Source: Nitrospira defluvii (GTDB lineage: Bacteria; Nitrospirota; Nitrospiria; Nitrospirales; Nitrospiraceae). From it: a stretch of DNA of 42,942 nucleotides. Shown piece by piece: positions 33,947 to 42,942 of this stretch. Numbering within the stretch: the stretch's first letter is position 1; every line of letters starts with the position of its first letter. The stretch covers positions 1 through 42,942 of the forward strand of contig WYAX01000028.1 in the NCBI GenBank assembly GCA_011525625.1, given 5' to 3'. The notes beneath the pieces were generated by a model. The model was not told where the DNA came from, made no database searches, and saw only the letters and a list, made by a program, of their open reading frames with translations. A program made the translations under genes and the position numbers.

Positions 33947-36900
33947 TTATGCTCCTATCGCTGGGTCGATCACGCTGCTGAAGTCGAGGGTGCCTCCGGT
34001 AAACAGCAGCGCGGGCGCCGATGGGTCCTGCTCGCCGGAACCGACCGGCTGCAACGCGCGCTTGCCGGCGCGATCCCATGTCGCCGTGCCGTCGAACAGG
34101 GTGAAGGCCATGCCGTCCACGATCCGTCCCTCGAGCCCCACCGTTGCGGCAGGCACCTCGAGACGCACCCACCGGCCTGGCGGCGGCAGGGGTCCCATGT
34201 ACTGGCGACTGACCGTATTGTCGGTGCCCCATGGAATGAGGTTCTCACCCCAATAGGCGCGATGCTCCCAACTGCCGTCATGCCATTGCAACATGACCTG
34301 TCGCGGCATCCGCGCAGGGTCGAGATAGATGTGCGCGAAGAGCCGGTCTCCCACGCTGACGAACAACGCGGCTTTGGCGCCTCGGAAATAATGTTGGTGC
34401 ATCCCGGCGGCGACCACCGATTGATGGGCGCGTGTCCCGGAGAGCGGTTCCGGTTTCATGCGAATCCAGGTCCAGGTCTCGCCGTCCCCCAATGGTGCGC
34501 CGCCTTCCGGTAGGTGATCTTCCAGCCAGATCAATTCATCCCCGCTGTCGGGTGCCACGGCGCGGAGTCTGGCTAAGTCCATCGTCTCCTGGAGGACGGC
34601 CTCCAGGCTGTTGAGATCCCACGTCGTTCGCCGCTCAGCCGGCACGGCGAGCAGTAGCGCCTGTGGAGGCGCGTTGTTGGGTTGATCGTAGTGGAAAGTC
34701 ACGCCGGTCGTTTCGCGGGGGCTCGGGACCGTCTCCACCCATTCGTCGATCAAGAGGCCGGCGAAGGCTTGATCGAAGCGGATCGGTTGTGCCGAAGACA
34801 TCTGTGCGACAAGGGAGAGGCGCCCCCGTGGAATCGGCTGGTCCGGCGCTGGCGGCAGGGCGACCCAGCGATCTTGTGCCTGAAACGGAAGTTGTCCGAC
34901 GTGGAAGCGAAGCGCGGCAGTGCCAACGGTTTCGGCGTACAGCATGGATTCGTTCAAGCGCGTCGCACCAGGCCTGACGTAGGCGGCACGCTGAAACCAG
35001 GTGACGGCGGCCATCGGGTCCTGTCCTTGGAGCGAAAGACCGGCGGCGAACGTCTCGTTCAGTTGCGCGGCATTGGCTGCGGTCATCCGGGGTAGCGCCA
35101 GGAAATCCTGGCCGAAGACGATGCGGAATCGAGCCAGGTCGTGATCGCGCCGTTCCTCCGGCGTGGCATTCGCGCGTACAAAGCCCTGGTCCGATTCGGC
35201 GATACGGTCTACGCGCCGTTGGGCTTCGAGGACGACCGACCGCGCCTGAGTCAGGAGCATCGATCGCGCGTCCGGTCCCGTGCCGCCGATGTCCATCGGC
35301 ACTGCGCTCGGTATGCCGAAGCTCGCCAAGCTGAAGAGGGCGCGGCGCACCTCGTCGAGGTCGGCAGTCAGCTCATCCGAAGAGGGCGGCGGCAGGAGGC
35401 CGTTGAGCCTATCGCGCGCATCGGTCAGAGCTTGCAACGCGCGGGTCGCGCGCCCGGCGAACTCGTCATGGTTGAGCCCGGAGTCGGCAGGCGATTCGGG
35501 CAACGACAGGTCGCGGCCGTCGAGCGAGCGGGCGTTACTGAGCAGTCGGCGCACCGTGGTCGCGACCTCGCACCATTCGCTCACACTCACGATCTCCGGG
35601 CCCCAGCCGTTGTCGCGGCCGAACTGCAGCCGAATGATCGCATCCGGAGGGACGGTCGCGGGCCGGGTCTGCTGCAGCACGAATCGCCAACGTTGCTCCA
35701 GCTCGGCCTGCTGCGCCAGGGTGTTGCCCTCAGCCAGGTAGACGGCATCCAGCGGCGCCAGTCCAAGCGAGGTCAGCGCGCTTTCAACGGTCTCATAGAC
35801 CTCTCCGCTCTGCTCATTGACGTAGTCCGCCTTGCAACGGACCTGGGCCGGATTGGGCAAGAGCGTGGCCACCCAGGCGTTGAGGATCGGTTCGGCTTGG
35901 GCGCGTGGCGATAGGCTATTTGTCGGCCAGCTTGCCGGGGCCGTGCTGTCCGTTGCGGGGAACAGCGTACAGAGGCGATGGGTCAACCCGATGCCGCTCC
36001 TCGGCGTGCGGATCACGTCCAATTCCGGGGGCGGCACTTCACCTGCGGCGATGGCATCCAGCGTGGCGCCGGAGCGCAGAGGATTGCCTTGCACGATTTG
36101 GTAGACGCTCTCGGCGACGACACTGTCACCCACGGAATCGACCAGATCCTCGAGCGCCTTCAGCGCCTCCACCAGCGCCGTGAAGTCCGCGCTGCCGGGC
36201 GGCGGAAATCCCAAGGTCGCGTTGCCGAACGGAATGGTGGTGACATCCCAGGGAGATTGCGGCGCCTGGCGTTGCTGGCTCGCGGTCCATCGCCGGTGCA
36301 GGGCCAGCCCGTCGACGACGGCGGCAGCCGGCAGCGACTTCAGTGCCTCATTCCATTGCGCGGCAAGGCGCGTGGTGAGGGCCGCCCTTGCGGCGATGAG
36401 GTCGGCCATGGCTTTGCCACGCTGCCCCCCTTCCTTCGCGAGCGCTTGACGGTCGAGCTCTGCGGCGAGGGTCTCTTGTCGTGCGGCCATCTGTTGCGCG
36501 GCGGGAATGGAATCCGGATCGGCGGCGTTGAGCAACTTGGCCTGGGCCCGTTCCGCGAGGAGGCGTGAGCTATCGCGCGCGCCGACGAGCTGCTGCGCGG
36601 CGGCGGCCTGGGCCAGGGCGGTGGCATGGGTCTGGGTCAGCTGTTCCACGCGGTTGTCCCACTCATCCAAGTCCCGCGCTTCCAATAATTGGACGGCATA
36701 ACGCCGCACGGTCGGTTGGATCACTTTGCCCTGCGGTTTCGCCGCCTGTTGTTGCGCCAGTACCTGGGCCGCCTGCGCCACCTGTGCCTGGGCCGCCTGC
36801 GCCTGTTGCGCGAGCGTGGCGATCGTCCCCAGTTCGACGCGATAGGTGTCCGCCTGGCGCTGGCGCTGGACCTGCAAGCCCCTGGCGTCTTCGGCTCTTC

Positions 36901-39265
36901 GTGCCGCCTGGTCACGTTGCGACGTCAGCAGGGTCACCTCATGTGCCAGCCGTTCAGCTCGCGTGAGGGTGTCGCGGATGTCGGCGAAGCGGTCGGTGGC
37001 GGTGAAGCTGGTGAGGGCGCGGAATCGTTGGATGTAGCGGTCCAGGCCGCGATCGTGGAGATGGCGCTCGAATCGATAACCGAGCAGGGCGGTCAGGGAC
37101 TGACCTTGGCGTACGCCGTCGAGCAGCCACTTGGCGCGATGGACCCGTTCGGACGACAGGTCGACGGCAAAGGGGGAGGCGCCGGATGCGCGAGTCGATT
37201 CCTGCGAGAGATAGCCGCTCCGTAGTACGGCAGCGGTTGCCGCATGCCCCAGTGAGGGAGCGTGGACAAAGCCCTTGTTTTGTGCCGAGCGCGAGAGTGG
37301 TGCAGGGACACCGGTCGGAAGTGCCGGGACCGGTTGCAGCGGGGCCGCGCGCCGGACCTGTTCGACCCAGCCGTAGGCGCCGAGCCTGATGCCGGTGGGT
37401 GCCGTCTGCCGCATCACCGCCAGCCGTCGTGTCGCCAGCGAAGTGCCCCATGCGTCGATTCGATAGGTCAGCAGATCCATCACCTCCGCGAGCAGTTGCT
37501 GCCGAACCGGTTCGGACAGGGTCGTCAATTCGTCCCAGGCCGGTTCGTGCGGGGACGAGAGCGCGCGAGTCAACAGCAGCGTCCGCAAGGCCGGGGAGAG
37601 GAGCCGTTGCGGGACAGGCGGTTGCTGCGTGGAGATCTCAGGAAATTCGCGCACAGTGTAGCGAAAGGCGTTCGCTTCCTGCGCCAGGAGCACGACGGGG
37701 TTGGATTCCACTGTGGTCTGGATGGCCTGTGGTACGTGCCGGCGTCGTGTCAGTCGTTGGGCGCGCCACCAGGTCGCCAGCGCCCTGTCCGGGTCCTGAT
37801 CGGTTGTCGAGATCCAGCGGTCGAGTGCTGCGACCGGCAGGAGGCCGTAGGGTTGGCTGTCGATACGCAGGACGGGCAGCGGCCCGCGAGCACGGACGTA
37901 CTGTGTGAAGTGGTCACGCAGCATGTCAGTTCCGGTTGCGCCGAGCAGCTGTCGCAGCAGTGGACTGTCACAGATCGCCAGCAGGGCTGATTGCATGAGC
38001 GAGGATCGGCGTTGTTCCGCTCCGTCGGCGCCGCGGACATGCGCGAAGAGGGCCGTCGGTAGGCCCAGGGCCTGCGCCAGGAGCTCGCCGTCTGAGCCGG
38101 GGCGGATCAGCGAGGAGCCCAACTCCACGACCATGCTGTCGGCGGCATCACGCCCGGTCGAGCGATACCCGGCGGAGGCTTCCGCCGTGTTGTTCGTCGG
38201 CACCTGTTGCTCGACGAGCGCAAGGCTGGCGGTGTAATGGTGGGCGTTAAACAGTTCGACCAGCCGGCCGGCCGTGGTCGGTGCGTCCCATGAGGCCTTG
38301 AGGCCCAGCACCACAATCCGATCGAATCCCGCCTGGGCGTCTTCGTCAGTGATGGGAATACGGAGACCCATCCCGATCGATTCCGCCGTATCGAAATCGG
38401 TGATCCACTTCATGCCCTCATCGACAGGCGGCAACCCATTGCTGGCGAGCGGGCCCGTGCTGCCTGGGTTAGGTCCGACCGCCACGGTCTCTGGAATTGC
38501 CTTGCCCCAGGCGGTGACACGCACTGCATCGCTGCGATAGCCGACGGCGACCCAGCGATCAGGCAGAACTTGCGTGTGGGGGGCGCGGGTCCAGCTGTCG
38601 TTTCGACGCGAGACCGTTCGGCCTTGAGCAGGATCGAGCACATGGGCGATCCAGGCGGCGCGGGTCGTGCCGAATTGTTCGGTGAGTCGTTGCCAGCCTT
38701 GCCTGATGTGCTCCTGTCGGTCCGTGCCTGCGGGCGCGGCGGCGACATGGGCCCAGAATTCCTTGCCCAGCCGTTCTTCTTCTTCCGTCAGTGCCGGTTC
38801 GTGACTATCGAGATGGATGTCGTCGGGATACACGCGGAGCAGAAGGTCGGTGCCCGGACCCGTCCGTCTTGCCACAAACCTGGTCTCCACGCGGACGGGA
38901 AACAGCAGCAGTGGGTGGGTCGCGGCGACCGTACCGCTGAGGCGATCCGTGCCGAGCAGTCTGGCCGTTGCGGCATCGCGTGCGGCTCGGTGCTCATCGA
39001 CTTGCGCGGATAGGGCCGCGACCTCGGATCGTTTGCGAGTCACCGTCTCCTGCGTGGCCGTGATCTGCGCGTTCACCCGAGCCAACTCGGCCTGGTGGAG
39101 CGCCCGTTGCCTGATGAGCAGGGCAGCCCGCCGTTGCGCAGCCTGGGCTCTCGCGACGGCCCGGTCGTGGGCCACCTGTAGTTGCCTGAGTTTGGTCGCC
39201 CATGCCCGGAGCAATGCCGGCGGCACCCGTTCGGGAATATCCGGTCCTTCGGAGATCGGTCTCAC
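33947..39265 (-). CDS. giant unknown protein, coiled coils and LamG-like end (1772 aa)
   Basis: No signal peptide or membrane helix. Layout: a coiled coil at about 20-105 (rich in Ala, Gln, Arg), a mixed region starting HPLLLFPVRVETRFV at about 117, RIDSQPYGLLPVAALDRW near 468, a second long helical coiled-coil region at about 770-980 with Ala/Gln repeats, further alpha/beta parts, and a C-terminal beta module at about 1610-1755 (HQHYFRGAKAALFVSVGDRL, MLQWHDGSWEHRAYWGENL, GRWVRLEVPAATVGLEGRIV, GMAFTLFDGTATWDRAG). That module resembles LamG/lectin-like sandwich domains seen in large planctomycete proteins. The start is GTG 39265, with AAAGGAT upstream. Function unknown; it may be a scaffold or surface-binding protein. 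Confidence 0.9.
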   Translation of the reverse strand: MRPISEGPDIPERVPPALLRAWATKLRQLQVAHDRAVARAQAAQRRAALLIRQRALHQAELARVNAQITATQETVTRKRSEVAALSAQVDEHRAARDAATARLLGTDRLSGTVAATHPLLLFPVRVETRFVARRTGPGTDLLLRVYPDDIHLDSHEPALTEEEERLGKEFWAHVAAAPAGTDRQEHIRQGWQRLTEQFGTTRAAWIAHVLDPAQGRTVSRRNDSWTRAPHTQVLPDRWVAVGYRSDAVRVTAWGKAIPETVAVGPNPGSTGPLASNGLPPVDEGMKWITDFDTAESIGMGLRIPITDEDAQAGFDRIVVLGLKASWDAPTTAGRLVELFNAHHYTASLALVEQQVPTNNTAEASAGYRSTGRDAADSMVVELGSSLIRPGSDGELLAQALGLPTALFAHVRGADGAEQRRSSLMQSALLAICDSPLLRQLLGATGTDMLRDHFTQYVRARGPLPVLRIDSQPYGLLPVAALDRWISTTDQDPDRALATWWRAQRLTRRRHVPQAIQTTVESNPVVLLAQEANAFRYTVREFPEISTQQPPVPQRLLSPALRTLLLTRALSSPHEPAWDELTTLSEPVRQQLLAEVMDLLTYRIDAWGTSLATRRLAVMRQTAPTGIRLGAYGWVEQVRRAAPLQPVPALPTGVPAPLSRSAQNKGFVHAPSLGHAATAAVLRSGYLSQESTRASGASPFAVDLSSERVHRAKWLLDGVRQGQSLTALLGYRFERHLHDRGLDRYIQRFRALTSFTATDRFADIRDTLTRAERLAHEVTLLTSQRDQAARRAEDARGLQVQRQRQADTYRVELGTIATLAQQAQAAQAQVAQAAQVLAQQQAAKPQGKVIQPTVRRYAVQLLEARDLDEWDNRVEQLTQTHATALAQAAAAQQLVGARDSSRLLAERAQAKLLNAADPDSIPAAQQMAARQETLAAELDRQALAKEGGQRGKAMADLIAARAALTTRLAAQWNEALKSLPAAAVVDGLALHRRWTASQQRQAPQSPWDVTTIPFGNATLGFPPPGSADFTALVEALKALEDLVDSVGDSVVAESVYQIVQGNPLRSGATLDAIAAGEVPPPELDVIRTPRSGIGLTHRLCTLFPATDSTAPASWPTNSLSPRAQAEPILNAWVATLLPNPAQVRCKADYVNEQSGEVYETVESALTSLGLAPLDAVYLAEGNTLAQQAELEQRWRFVLQQTRPATVPPDAIIRLQFGRDNGWGPEIVSVSEWCEVATTVRRLLSNARSLDGRDLSLPESPADSGLNHDEFAGRATRALQALTDARDRLNGLLPPPSSDELTADLDEVRRALFSLASFGIPSAVPMDIGGTGPDARSMLLTQARSVVLEAQRRVDRIAESDQGFVRANATPEERRDHDLARFRIVFGQDFLALPRMTAANAAQLNETFAAGLSLQGQDPMAAVTWFQRAAYVRPGATRLNESMLYAETVGTAALRFHVGQLPFQAQDRWVALPPAPDQPIPRGRLSLVAQMSSAQPIRFDQAFAGLLIDEWVETVPSPRETTGVTFHYDQPNNAPPQALLLAVPAERRTTWDLNSLEAVLQETMDLARLRAVAPDSGDELIWLEDHLPEGGAPLGDGETWTWIRMKPEPLSGTRAHQSVVAAGMHQHYFRGAKAALFVSVGDRLFAHIYLDPARMPRQVMLQWHDGSWEHRAYWGENLIPWGTDNTVSRQYMGPLPPPGRWVRLEVPAATVGLEGRIVDGMAFTLFDGTATWDRAGKRALQPVGSGEQDPSAPALLFTGGTLDFSSVIDPAIGA

Positions 39266-39292
39266 GCGGCTGATCCTTTCCGTAACTGAAAC

Positions 39293-40102
39293 CTATGGCC
39301 CATCCTGCAAATGTGTGCTGACCTCGGCTTCGGCCGCCGCCAGCGCCTGTTGGGCTGCTGTCTGTTGCGCCTCCGCCTCAGGGATTTGCCTGGCGAGGTC
39401 GGCGAGCAGCGTCGTCAGTTCGTTGCGCCTGGTGATCAAGCTTGCGAAGAGCGTCTCGGCGTCCTCCAATTCGAACCGCGTCGTCAGAAGGGAATCTTCC
39501 AACGTGGCCGTGCGGGCCGACAGGTCTGCCGCCACCTGTTGCAGGGCTTCTCTCGCCAGCGGGTCGCGCGTGATCTCTGCATTCATGCGCTCGATCCCGG
39601 CGAGCTTCGCTTGGAGTTCCTGCCGGCGGGGTTGCAGAGCGGCGATCGCAGTCTGGGTAGCCTGCATCGCGGCGGATGCCGCTGCAACCTGGACATCGGC
39701 CGCCCGTACTTGCGCCTGCGCTTGCGCCACGCCCTGCTGAGCGACAGTTACCTTGGCATGGGCCGCGGTTGCGGCGGTCTGGGCTTGGGCGAGTTGTTTT
39801 CGCAACGCGGTCAGGCGCGCCCTCCAGGCAGCCGGGGGAATCCCTTGCGGCGGTTCGGCTGCGTCCTGAAGGTTCTGTTGCGCCTCTGCGACCTGCGCGT
39901 CTGCCGCGGCGGCGGCCGTTTGCAACGGCGGAACACGTGCCTGGGCCTGGGCTACGCCGGTCTGCGCGTTGGTGCGCTGCGTCTGCGCCGCCGTCACCGC
40001 CTGCTGCTGGGTGGTGAGTTGAGTCGTCAACGTCGTCTGTTGCGCGGCCAGGGCCTGCAGGGCCGTCTGGAGTCGCGCGGTCTCTTGTTGCAAAAAAGGC
40101 AT
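39293..40102 (-). CDS. coiled-coil protein (269 aa)
   Basis: Almost wholly helical, with long runs of Ala, Gln, Thr and Leu in heptad-like order (LQQETARLQTALQALAAQQ, AHAKVTVAQQGVAQAQAQV, ALLEDSLL-like ends) and a short Pro break around residue 90 (EPPQGIPPAAW). No Cys, signal or membrane segment. The ATG at 40102 follows GGAAAGAG; the open frame upstream to 40315 is a shadow of the 871-aa gene. It lies 20 bases after the 871-aa gene and 27 before the 1772-aa gene, whose own coiled coils have a similar composition, so the two may pair. Low-complexity sequence makes homology searches unreliable. Confidence 0.85.
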   Translation of the reverse strand: MPFLQQETARLQTALQALAAQQTTLTTQLTTQQQAVTAAQTQRTNAQTGVAQAQARVPPLQTAAAAADAQVAEAQQNLQDAAEPPQGIPPAAWRARLTALRKQLAQAQTAATAAHAKVTVAQQGVAQAQAQVRAADVQVAAASAAMQATQTAIAALQPRRQELQAKLAGIERMNAEITRDPLAREALQQVAADLSARTATLEDSLLTTRFELEDAETLFASLITRRNELTTLLADLARQIPEAEAQQTAAQQALAAAEAEVSTHLQDGP

Positions 40103-40122
40103 GGTGTCGTCTCTTTCCGCTG

Positions 40123-42738
40123 CTACTGCCGGGCCGGCAGCCAGGTTCTCGCATGGACCGCCACGCGGAAGGGCGGTTGTCTGGTGATGGTGGCCATGTG
40201 TGCCGAATTTTTCCCCCAAGGAATCTGATCGAACACGGTATTTTTCAGCAGGCCGTCGATCGGCACATACACAATCTGTTTGAGCGCCGCTTCGTCCGGC
40301 GCCAGATGTCCCCACGTCAGGTCACGCCAATGGGCCGGCGTGCCGCCAAAGGTCGTGGCGACATCCAGGCCGAATCGCGGTTCCGTCGGCTGCTCCTGCA
40401 GCACGAAGAACCAGCCCGGATGTCCTCCGGCCTTGTTGTCGGCTCCACGCACCTGATCTTCAGTGAGGGGAAACCCCAGCATGGTGATGTCGGGTGACTG
40501 CGTGGCGCGAAATATCGGATAGCGTTCCGTCGTGCCGAGCTCACGCCTGGTGCCGTCCGCAGACCAGACACTCTCCAATGCGTAGACCATGGCGCGCGGG
40601 TACCGCCGCAGCATGTCGCCGCGGATGAGCAGCACCATCTGGCCCACCGCCGAACCGCGCGCACTGTGGGAACCGAGACGGCTGTCCGCAGCCCAGGCAG
40701 TGATTCGCGTGATGTCGAAGCGGGACTCACGCTCTGCATCATTCGTAGGCAGTTCCTCGCCGCCGGCGTCCCAGAATTGCCGGAAGTAGGTGCCGCGCTG
40801 ATCGGTCGGAAATCCACGCCAGAGGAGTTCGCGACTCATCTCATGGTTCAGGCCGACCATGTAGGCTTCGATCAATGTCGGATTCGTTTTCAGGAGCGCA
40901 ATGGTGTTCGACGGCACCTGGTCCATGCCGGGCAACAGCAGGTCCGGTGCGTAGTCGCGGAGAGGTTCGTACATCGGTTGGGGGAAAGTCGGCGCGAAGG
41001 TCGTCAGCTCCGTACTCTCGATGGCAGGCATCGACTTCTTCACTGCGGCCAACACCGCATCTTTCGGCGCCAGGCGCCGCAGCACGTCCGCCTTCAGCTC
41101 CGACCACTCGCGCAGCGCCGGGGCCTGCCGCTGCTTGGTCGCGACGGCGAACTGCATGAGCGGGCGAAACGCCTGTCCTGCCGTCGAGGCTGGCGAGGTG
41201 GCGGGGAGCCGCAACGCGTCGACCGTGGCGGCGTGGGAGGTGATCGGCCCATTCATCCGGGTCAGGCGACGGAAGGCACCGGTGACGGCCGGATGGCCGC
41301 TGAGTAAGTTGCTGGTCTCGGCGGTCGGCGGCGTCGCGGGGGACGTGGCGATGCCCGCCAATGCCTGCACCGCAGGGCCCGTGAGTTGCAGCAGTCCGGC
41401 CGGGTCGAGTGCGGCGAAATGTTTTTTCGAGAGACTGACGCCGACGGCCTCCGCCAATTGCGCGCGCTTGAGCCGCTGCCGATCCCGTCGTTGTTGTTCC
41501 AGCTGGTCCCAGGCCGACGCCATCAACGACTCCTGCTCATTGCGAATCACCATGGTGCCGATGCCGGCGGCGATGCGGTGGCGCGGATCCAGATTGAGAT
41601 CGCGGAACCAGTGCGGCGGTTGATCGGCGGGCGGCACACTGTCCCGGTCTACGTACCATTGCCCATACAGGGGCGGGCCGAGGAGCGCCGGGGCGCCGCT
41701 TGTGCCGGCCATGGCTGCCGGCGCGTTGAGGATGGCGCCGAGAGCCAGTTGGAACGTTTTGCGGGGTGAATCGGGCCAATCGCGCGGTTGGGTCTCCGGA
41801 GTCTGCAGGGCTCCGCCAAGATCCAACAGGCTGCCGGGTGCGCCAGGCGGCAACGTCGGCATGCCCCAGCCAGGGGTGCGGATGTCCACCGGCCGCAGTC
41901 CCACGCTGGACGGCAGGGGCTGGGCCTTCAAGCGGCGTGCAAGTGATTCGAAGTCTCCCGCGAGGCCGGTTCGAAATTCCCACTGGAAAAACACGGGCAA
42001 TGTGACCGGTCCAGGCGTAGCGGCTTTCACCCAAGCCGGTTTTAATGCCTGTTCATCCTCAAGTTTGATCGGCTCGCCGAGCCCGGCTTTTTTTCCGACG
42101 TCGTACGTGGGCACGAGGCAGGCATAGTACGCGGTATTGGGATCGAGGCGGCGCGGAGCCAGGAGTCGCGAGAGTGTGCGTTCGGGATGATCGTTGAGGA
42201 TTTGTTGCAGCGTCGCGCGGGGTGAAGGATCGGGCGTCGAGCGCTGTTCCCCCACAATTTGAGCATGGGCCCAAGCCCAGGACTGATCAAGGTCAGGTAA
42301 GTCTTCCAAGCCGCAGGTGATTGCCGGCAAGGGTCGCTGCGGGTTGGTCTTGAGCGTAGCCCGTTCTTTGGGAACGACGATTAAACAGATCCACGGACGG
42401 AGTCGCCGTGCGCCGTCTGCCGCCGCCGGGCTGAAGAGCCAGGGGAAATCAGGGCGGTCGAATTCGATGGCCGGAAAATAATTCGGCTCGAAGTCGGTCA
42501 TGTGGGCATGCGGTTCGGTGCGAATAATCTCGCGTGCGTCGAGGCCGGTGATATCGCCGGGACCATAGAGTTGCACGTTCACGTCGATGGGCGCGCGGTC
42601 GTTCACTCGAAGACGAATGGGTAACGAGAGGCGGCCCGCCGTCGGCTGGCTGGAGGTACCGGGACCGGAGAGTCCTGCCAGAAGCCCTTGGCGAAGCCAG
42701 GAGTAAAAGCGATAGGTGGCTGTGGTTTGTTCAGGCAT
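40123..42738 (-). CDS. large unknown protein of giant-protein operon (871 aa)
   Basis: Starts MPEQTTATYRFYSWLRQGLL; no signal peptide or membrane helix. Conserved-looking blocks: YGPGDITGLDAREIIRTEP (about 57-75), TDFEPNYFPAIEFDRPDFPW (about 81-100), LRPWICLIVVPKER (about 114-127), APRRLDPNTAYYACLVPTYD, and a very distinctive GLNHEMSRELLWRGFPTDQR followed by GTYFRQFWD (about 622-650), then MVLLIRGDMLRRYPRAMVYA. I have an impression of similar unnamed proteins in cyanobacteria and actinobacteria but cannot confirm it here. The first gene fully visible in the operon, it lies about 20 bases after the partial upstream gene. No catalytic motif is recognised. Confidence 0.9.
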   Translation of the reverse strand: MPEQTTATYRFYSWLRQGLLAGLSGPGTSSQPTAGRLSLPIRLRVNDRAPIDVNVQLYGPGDITGLDAREIIRTEPHAHMTDFEPNYFPAIEFDRPDFPWLFSPAAADGARRLRPWICLIVVPKERATLKTNPQRPLPAITCGLEDLPDLDQSWAWAHAQIVGEQRSTPDPSPRATLQQILNDHPERTLSRLLAPRRLDPNTAYYACLVPTYDVGKKAGLGEPIKLEDEQALKPAWVKAATPGPVTLPVFFQWEFRTGLAGDFESLARRLKAQPLPSSVGLRPVDIRTPGWGMPTLPPGAPGSLLDLGGALQTPETQPRDWPDSPRKTFQLALGAILNAPAAMAGTSGAPALLGPPLYGQWYVDRDSVPPADQPPHWFRDLNLDPRHRIAAGIGTMVIRNEQESLMASAWDQLEQQRRDRQRLKRAQLAEAVGVSLSKKHFAALDPAGLLQLTGPAVQALAGIATSPATPPTAETSNLLSGHPAVTGAFRRLTRMNGPITSHAATVDALRLPATSPASTAGQAFRPLMQFAVATKQRQAPALREWSELKADVLRRLAPKDAVLAAVKKSMPAIESTELTTFAPTFPQPMYEPLRDYAPDLLLPGMDQVPSNTIALLKTNPTLIEAYMVGLNHEMSRELLWRGFPTDQRGTYFRQFWDAGGEELPTNDAERESRFDITRITAWAADSRLGSHSARGSAVGQMVLLIRGDMLRRYPRAMVYALESVWSADGTRRELGTTERYPIFRATQSPDITMLGFPLTEDQVRGADNKAGGHPGWFFVLQEQPTEPRFGLDVATTFGGTPAHWRDLTWGHLAPDEAALKQIVYVPIDGLLKNTVFDQIPWGKNSAHMATITRQPPFRVAVHARTWLPARQ

Positions 42739-42758
42739 GTCTTGTCATTCCCGTTGAA

Positions 42759-42942
42759 TTACATCGTGACAGCTGTGCGCATCTGCCGTCGTTTGCGCGC
42801 CGGGGCCTGACCGGCGGCCCCGAAGCGGGCGACCCGTTCCAACACGGCCGCCGAGAGCACGTAGCCCGGCTTGGGCCGCTCCGGCGGCCGCGTCGGATCG
42901 ATCACCACCGTCTCATAGGCAATCGGCGCGGCGAGGCCTGCC
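42759..42942 (-). CDS. 3' end of an upstream operon gene (partial)
   Basis: The minus strand is open from the window edge to TAA at 42759-42761. It encodes AGLAAPIAYETVVIDPTRPP, then ERPKPGYVLSAAVLERVARF and a basic tail ending in RRQMRTAVTM. Only the last ~60 residues are visible, so no family can be given. It runs in the same direction as the 871-aa gene with a gap of 20 bases and is probably the preceding member of the giant-protein operon. The operon therefore continues beyond this window. Confidence 0.65.
   Translation of the reverse strand, partial: AGLAAPIAYETVVIDPTRPPERPKPGYVLSAAVLERVARFGAAGQAPARKRRQMRTAVTM

Noticed and set aside
30378..42942. Contractile injection system, type VI secretion or prophage tail locus
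   Set aside because: The large-protein operon superficially suggests one, but no sheath, tube, spike, baseplate, tape-measure with membrane helices, AAA+ ATPase or lysis genes are visible.
1..42942. CRISPR array, IS element with transposase, rRNA or intact tRNA genes
   Set aside because: No regularly spaced repeats, no transposase or integrase frame and no foldable tRNA were found on either strand.

Overview
The window is a GC-rich bacterial chromosome segment. The mix of gene families, two long outer-membrane uptake systems, small C-terminally conserved secreted proteins and a dispersed ~125-bp inverted-repeat element suggests a Nitrospira-like member of Nitrospirota. That assignment is inference; no rRNA or other phylogenetic marker is present.

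Region 1 (1-9.66 kb, plus strand) looks like a zinc-scarcity cluster. It holds a ZIP-type metal importer, two COG0523 (CobW/ZigA-like) GTPases of which one is degenerate, a dihydroorotase, and extra copies of ribosomal proteins S18, S14, L28 and L33. S18, S14 and L28 lack the zinc-ligand cysteines, whereas L33 keeps them. The cluster also has a MoaB-like protein, a Tpx-like thioredoxin-fold protein, an FmdB-like zinc-ribbon protein and several small unknowns. Most genes overlap by a few bases or lie very close together, so they are probably one or two transcripts.

Region 2 (9.75-17.5 kb, plus) is a cobalamin uptake operon behind a well-preserved cobalamin riboswitch: BtuB-like receptor, TonB, an unknown conserved protein, BtuF-, BtuC- and BtuD-like transporter parts, a 2H phosphoesterase and a 62-aa unknown. 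A DAHP synthase gene converges on it.

Region 3 (18.6-22.5 kb, plus) has a second outer-membrane system: a small His/Asp-rich secreted protein, a TonB-dependent receptor with an N-terminal carboxypeptidase-regulatory-like domain, a patch of dispersed repeats, and a small exported protein resembling a TonB C-terminal domain. The His/Asp-rich protein shares a pattern (HEL, an acidic/His stretch, a W-x-x-H-x-x-G segment, and an R-G/A-P-P tail) with two small proteins in region 1.

Region 4 (22.5-29.1 kb) has an RND efflux pump and adaptor facing a MarR regulator, a hemerythrin-like protein and small unknowns. At 29.3-30.3 kb a less GC-rich stretch carries one reading frame split by a single in-frame TAG.

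Region 5 (30.3-42.9 kb, minus strand) is the least explained part. It is a compact operon of very large soluble proteins (871, 269, 1772 and 572 aa, plus one cut by the window end) with long coiled coils and a lectin/LamG-like C-terminal module, and no enzyme, phage-tail or secretion motif that I recognise. A clade-type KatA catalase gene sits at its 3' end, bracketed by ~312-bp direct repeats made from the 3' end of the 572-aa gene. This operon is the best candidate here for an undescribed system.
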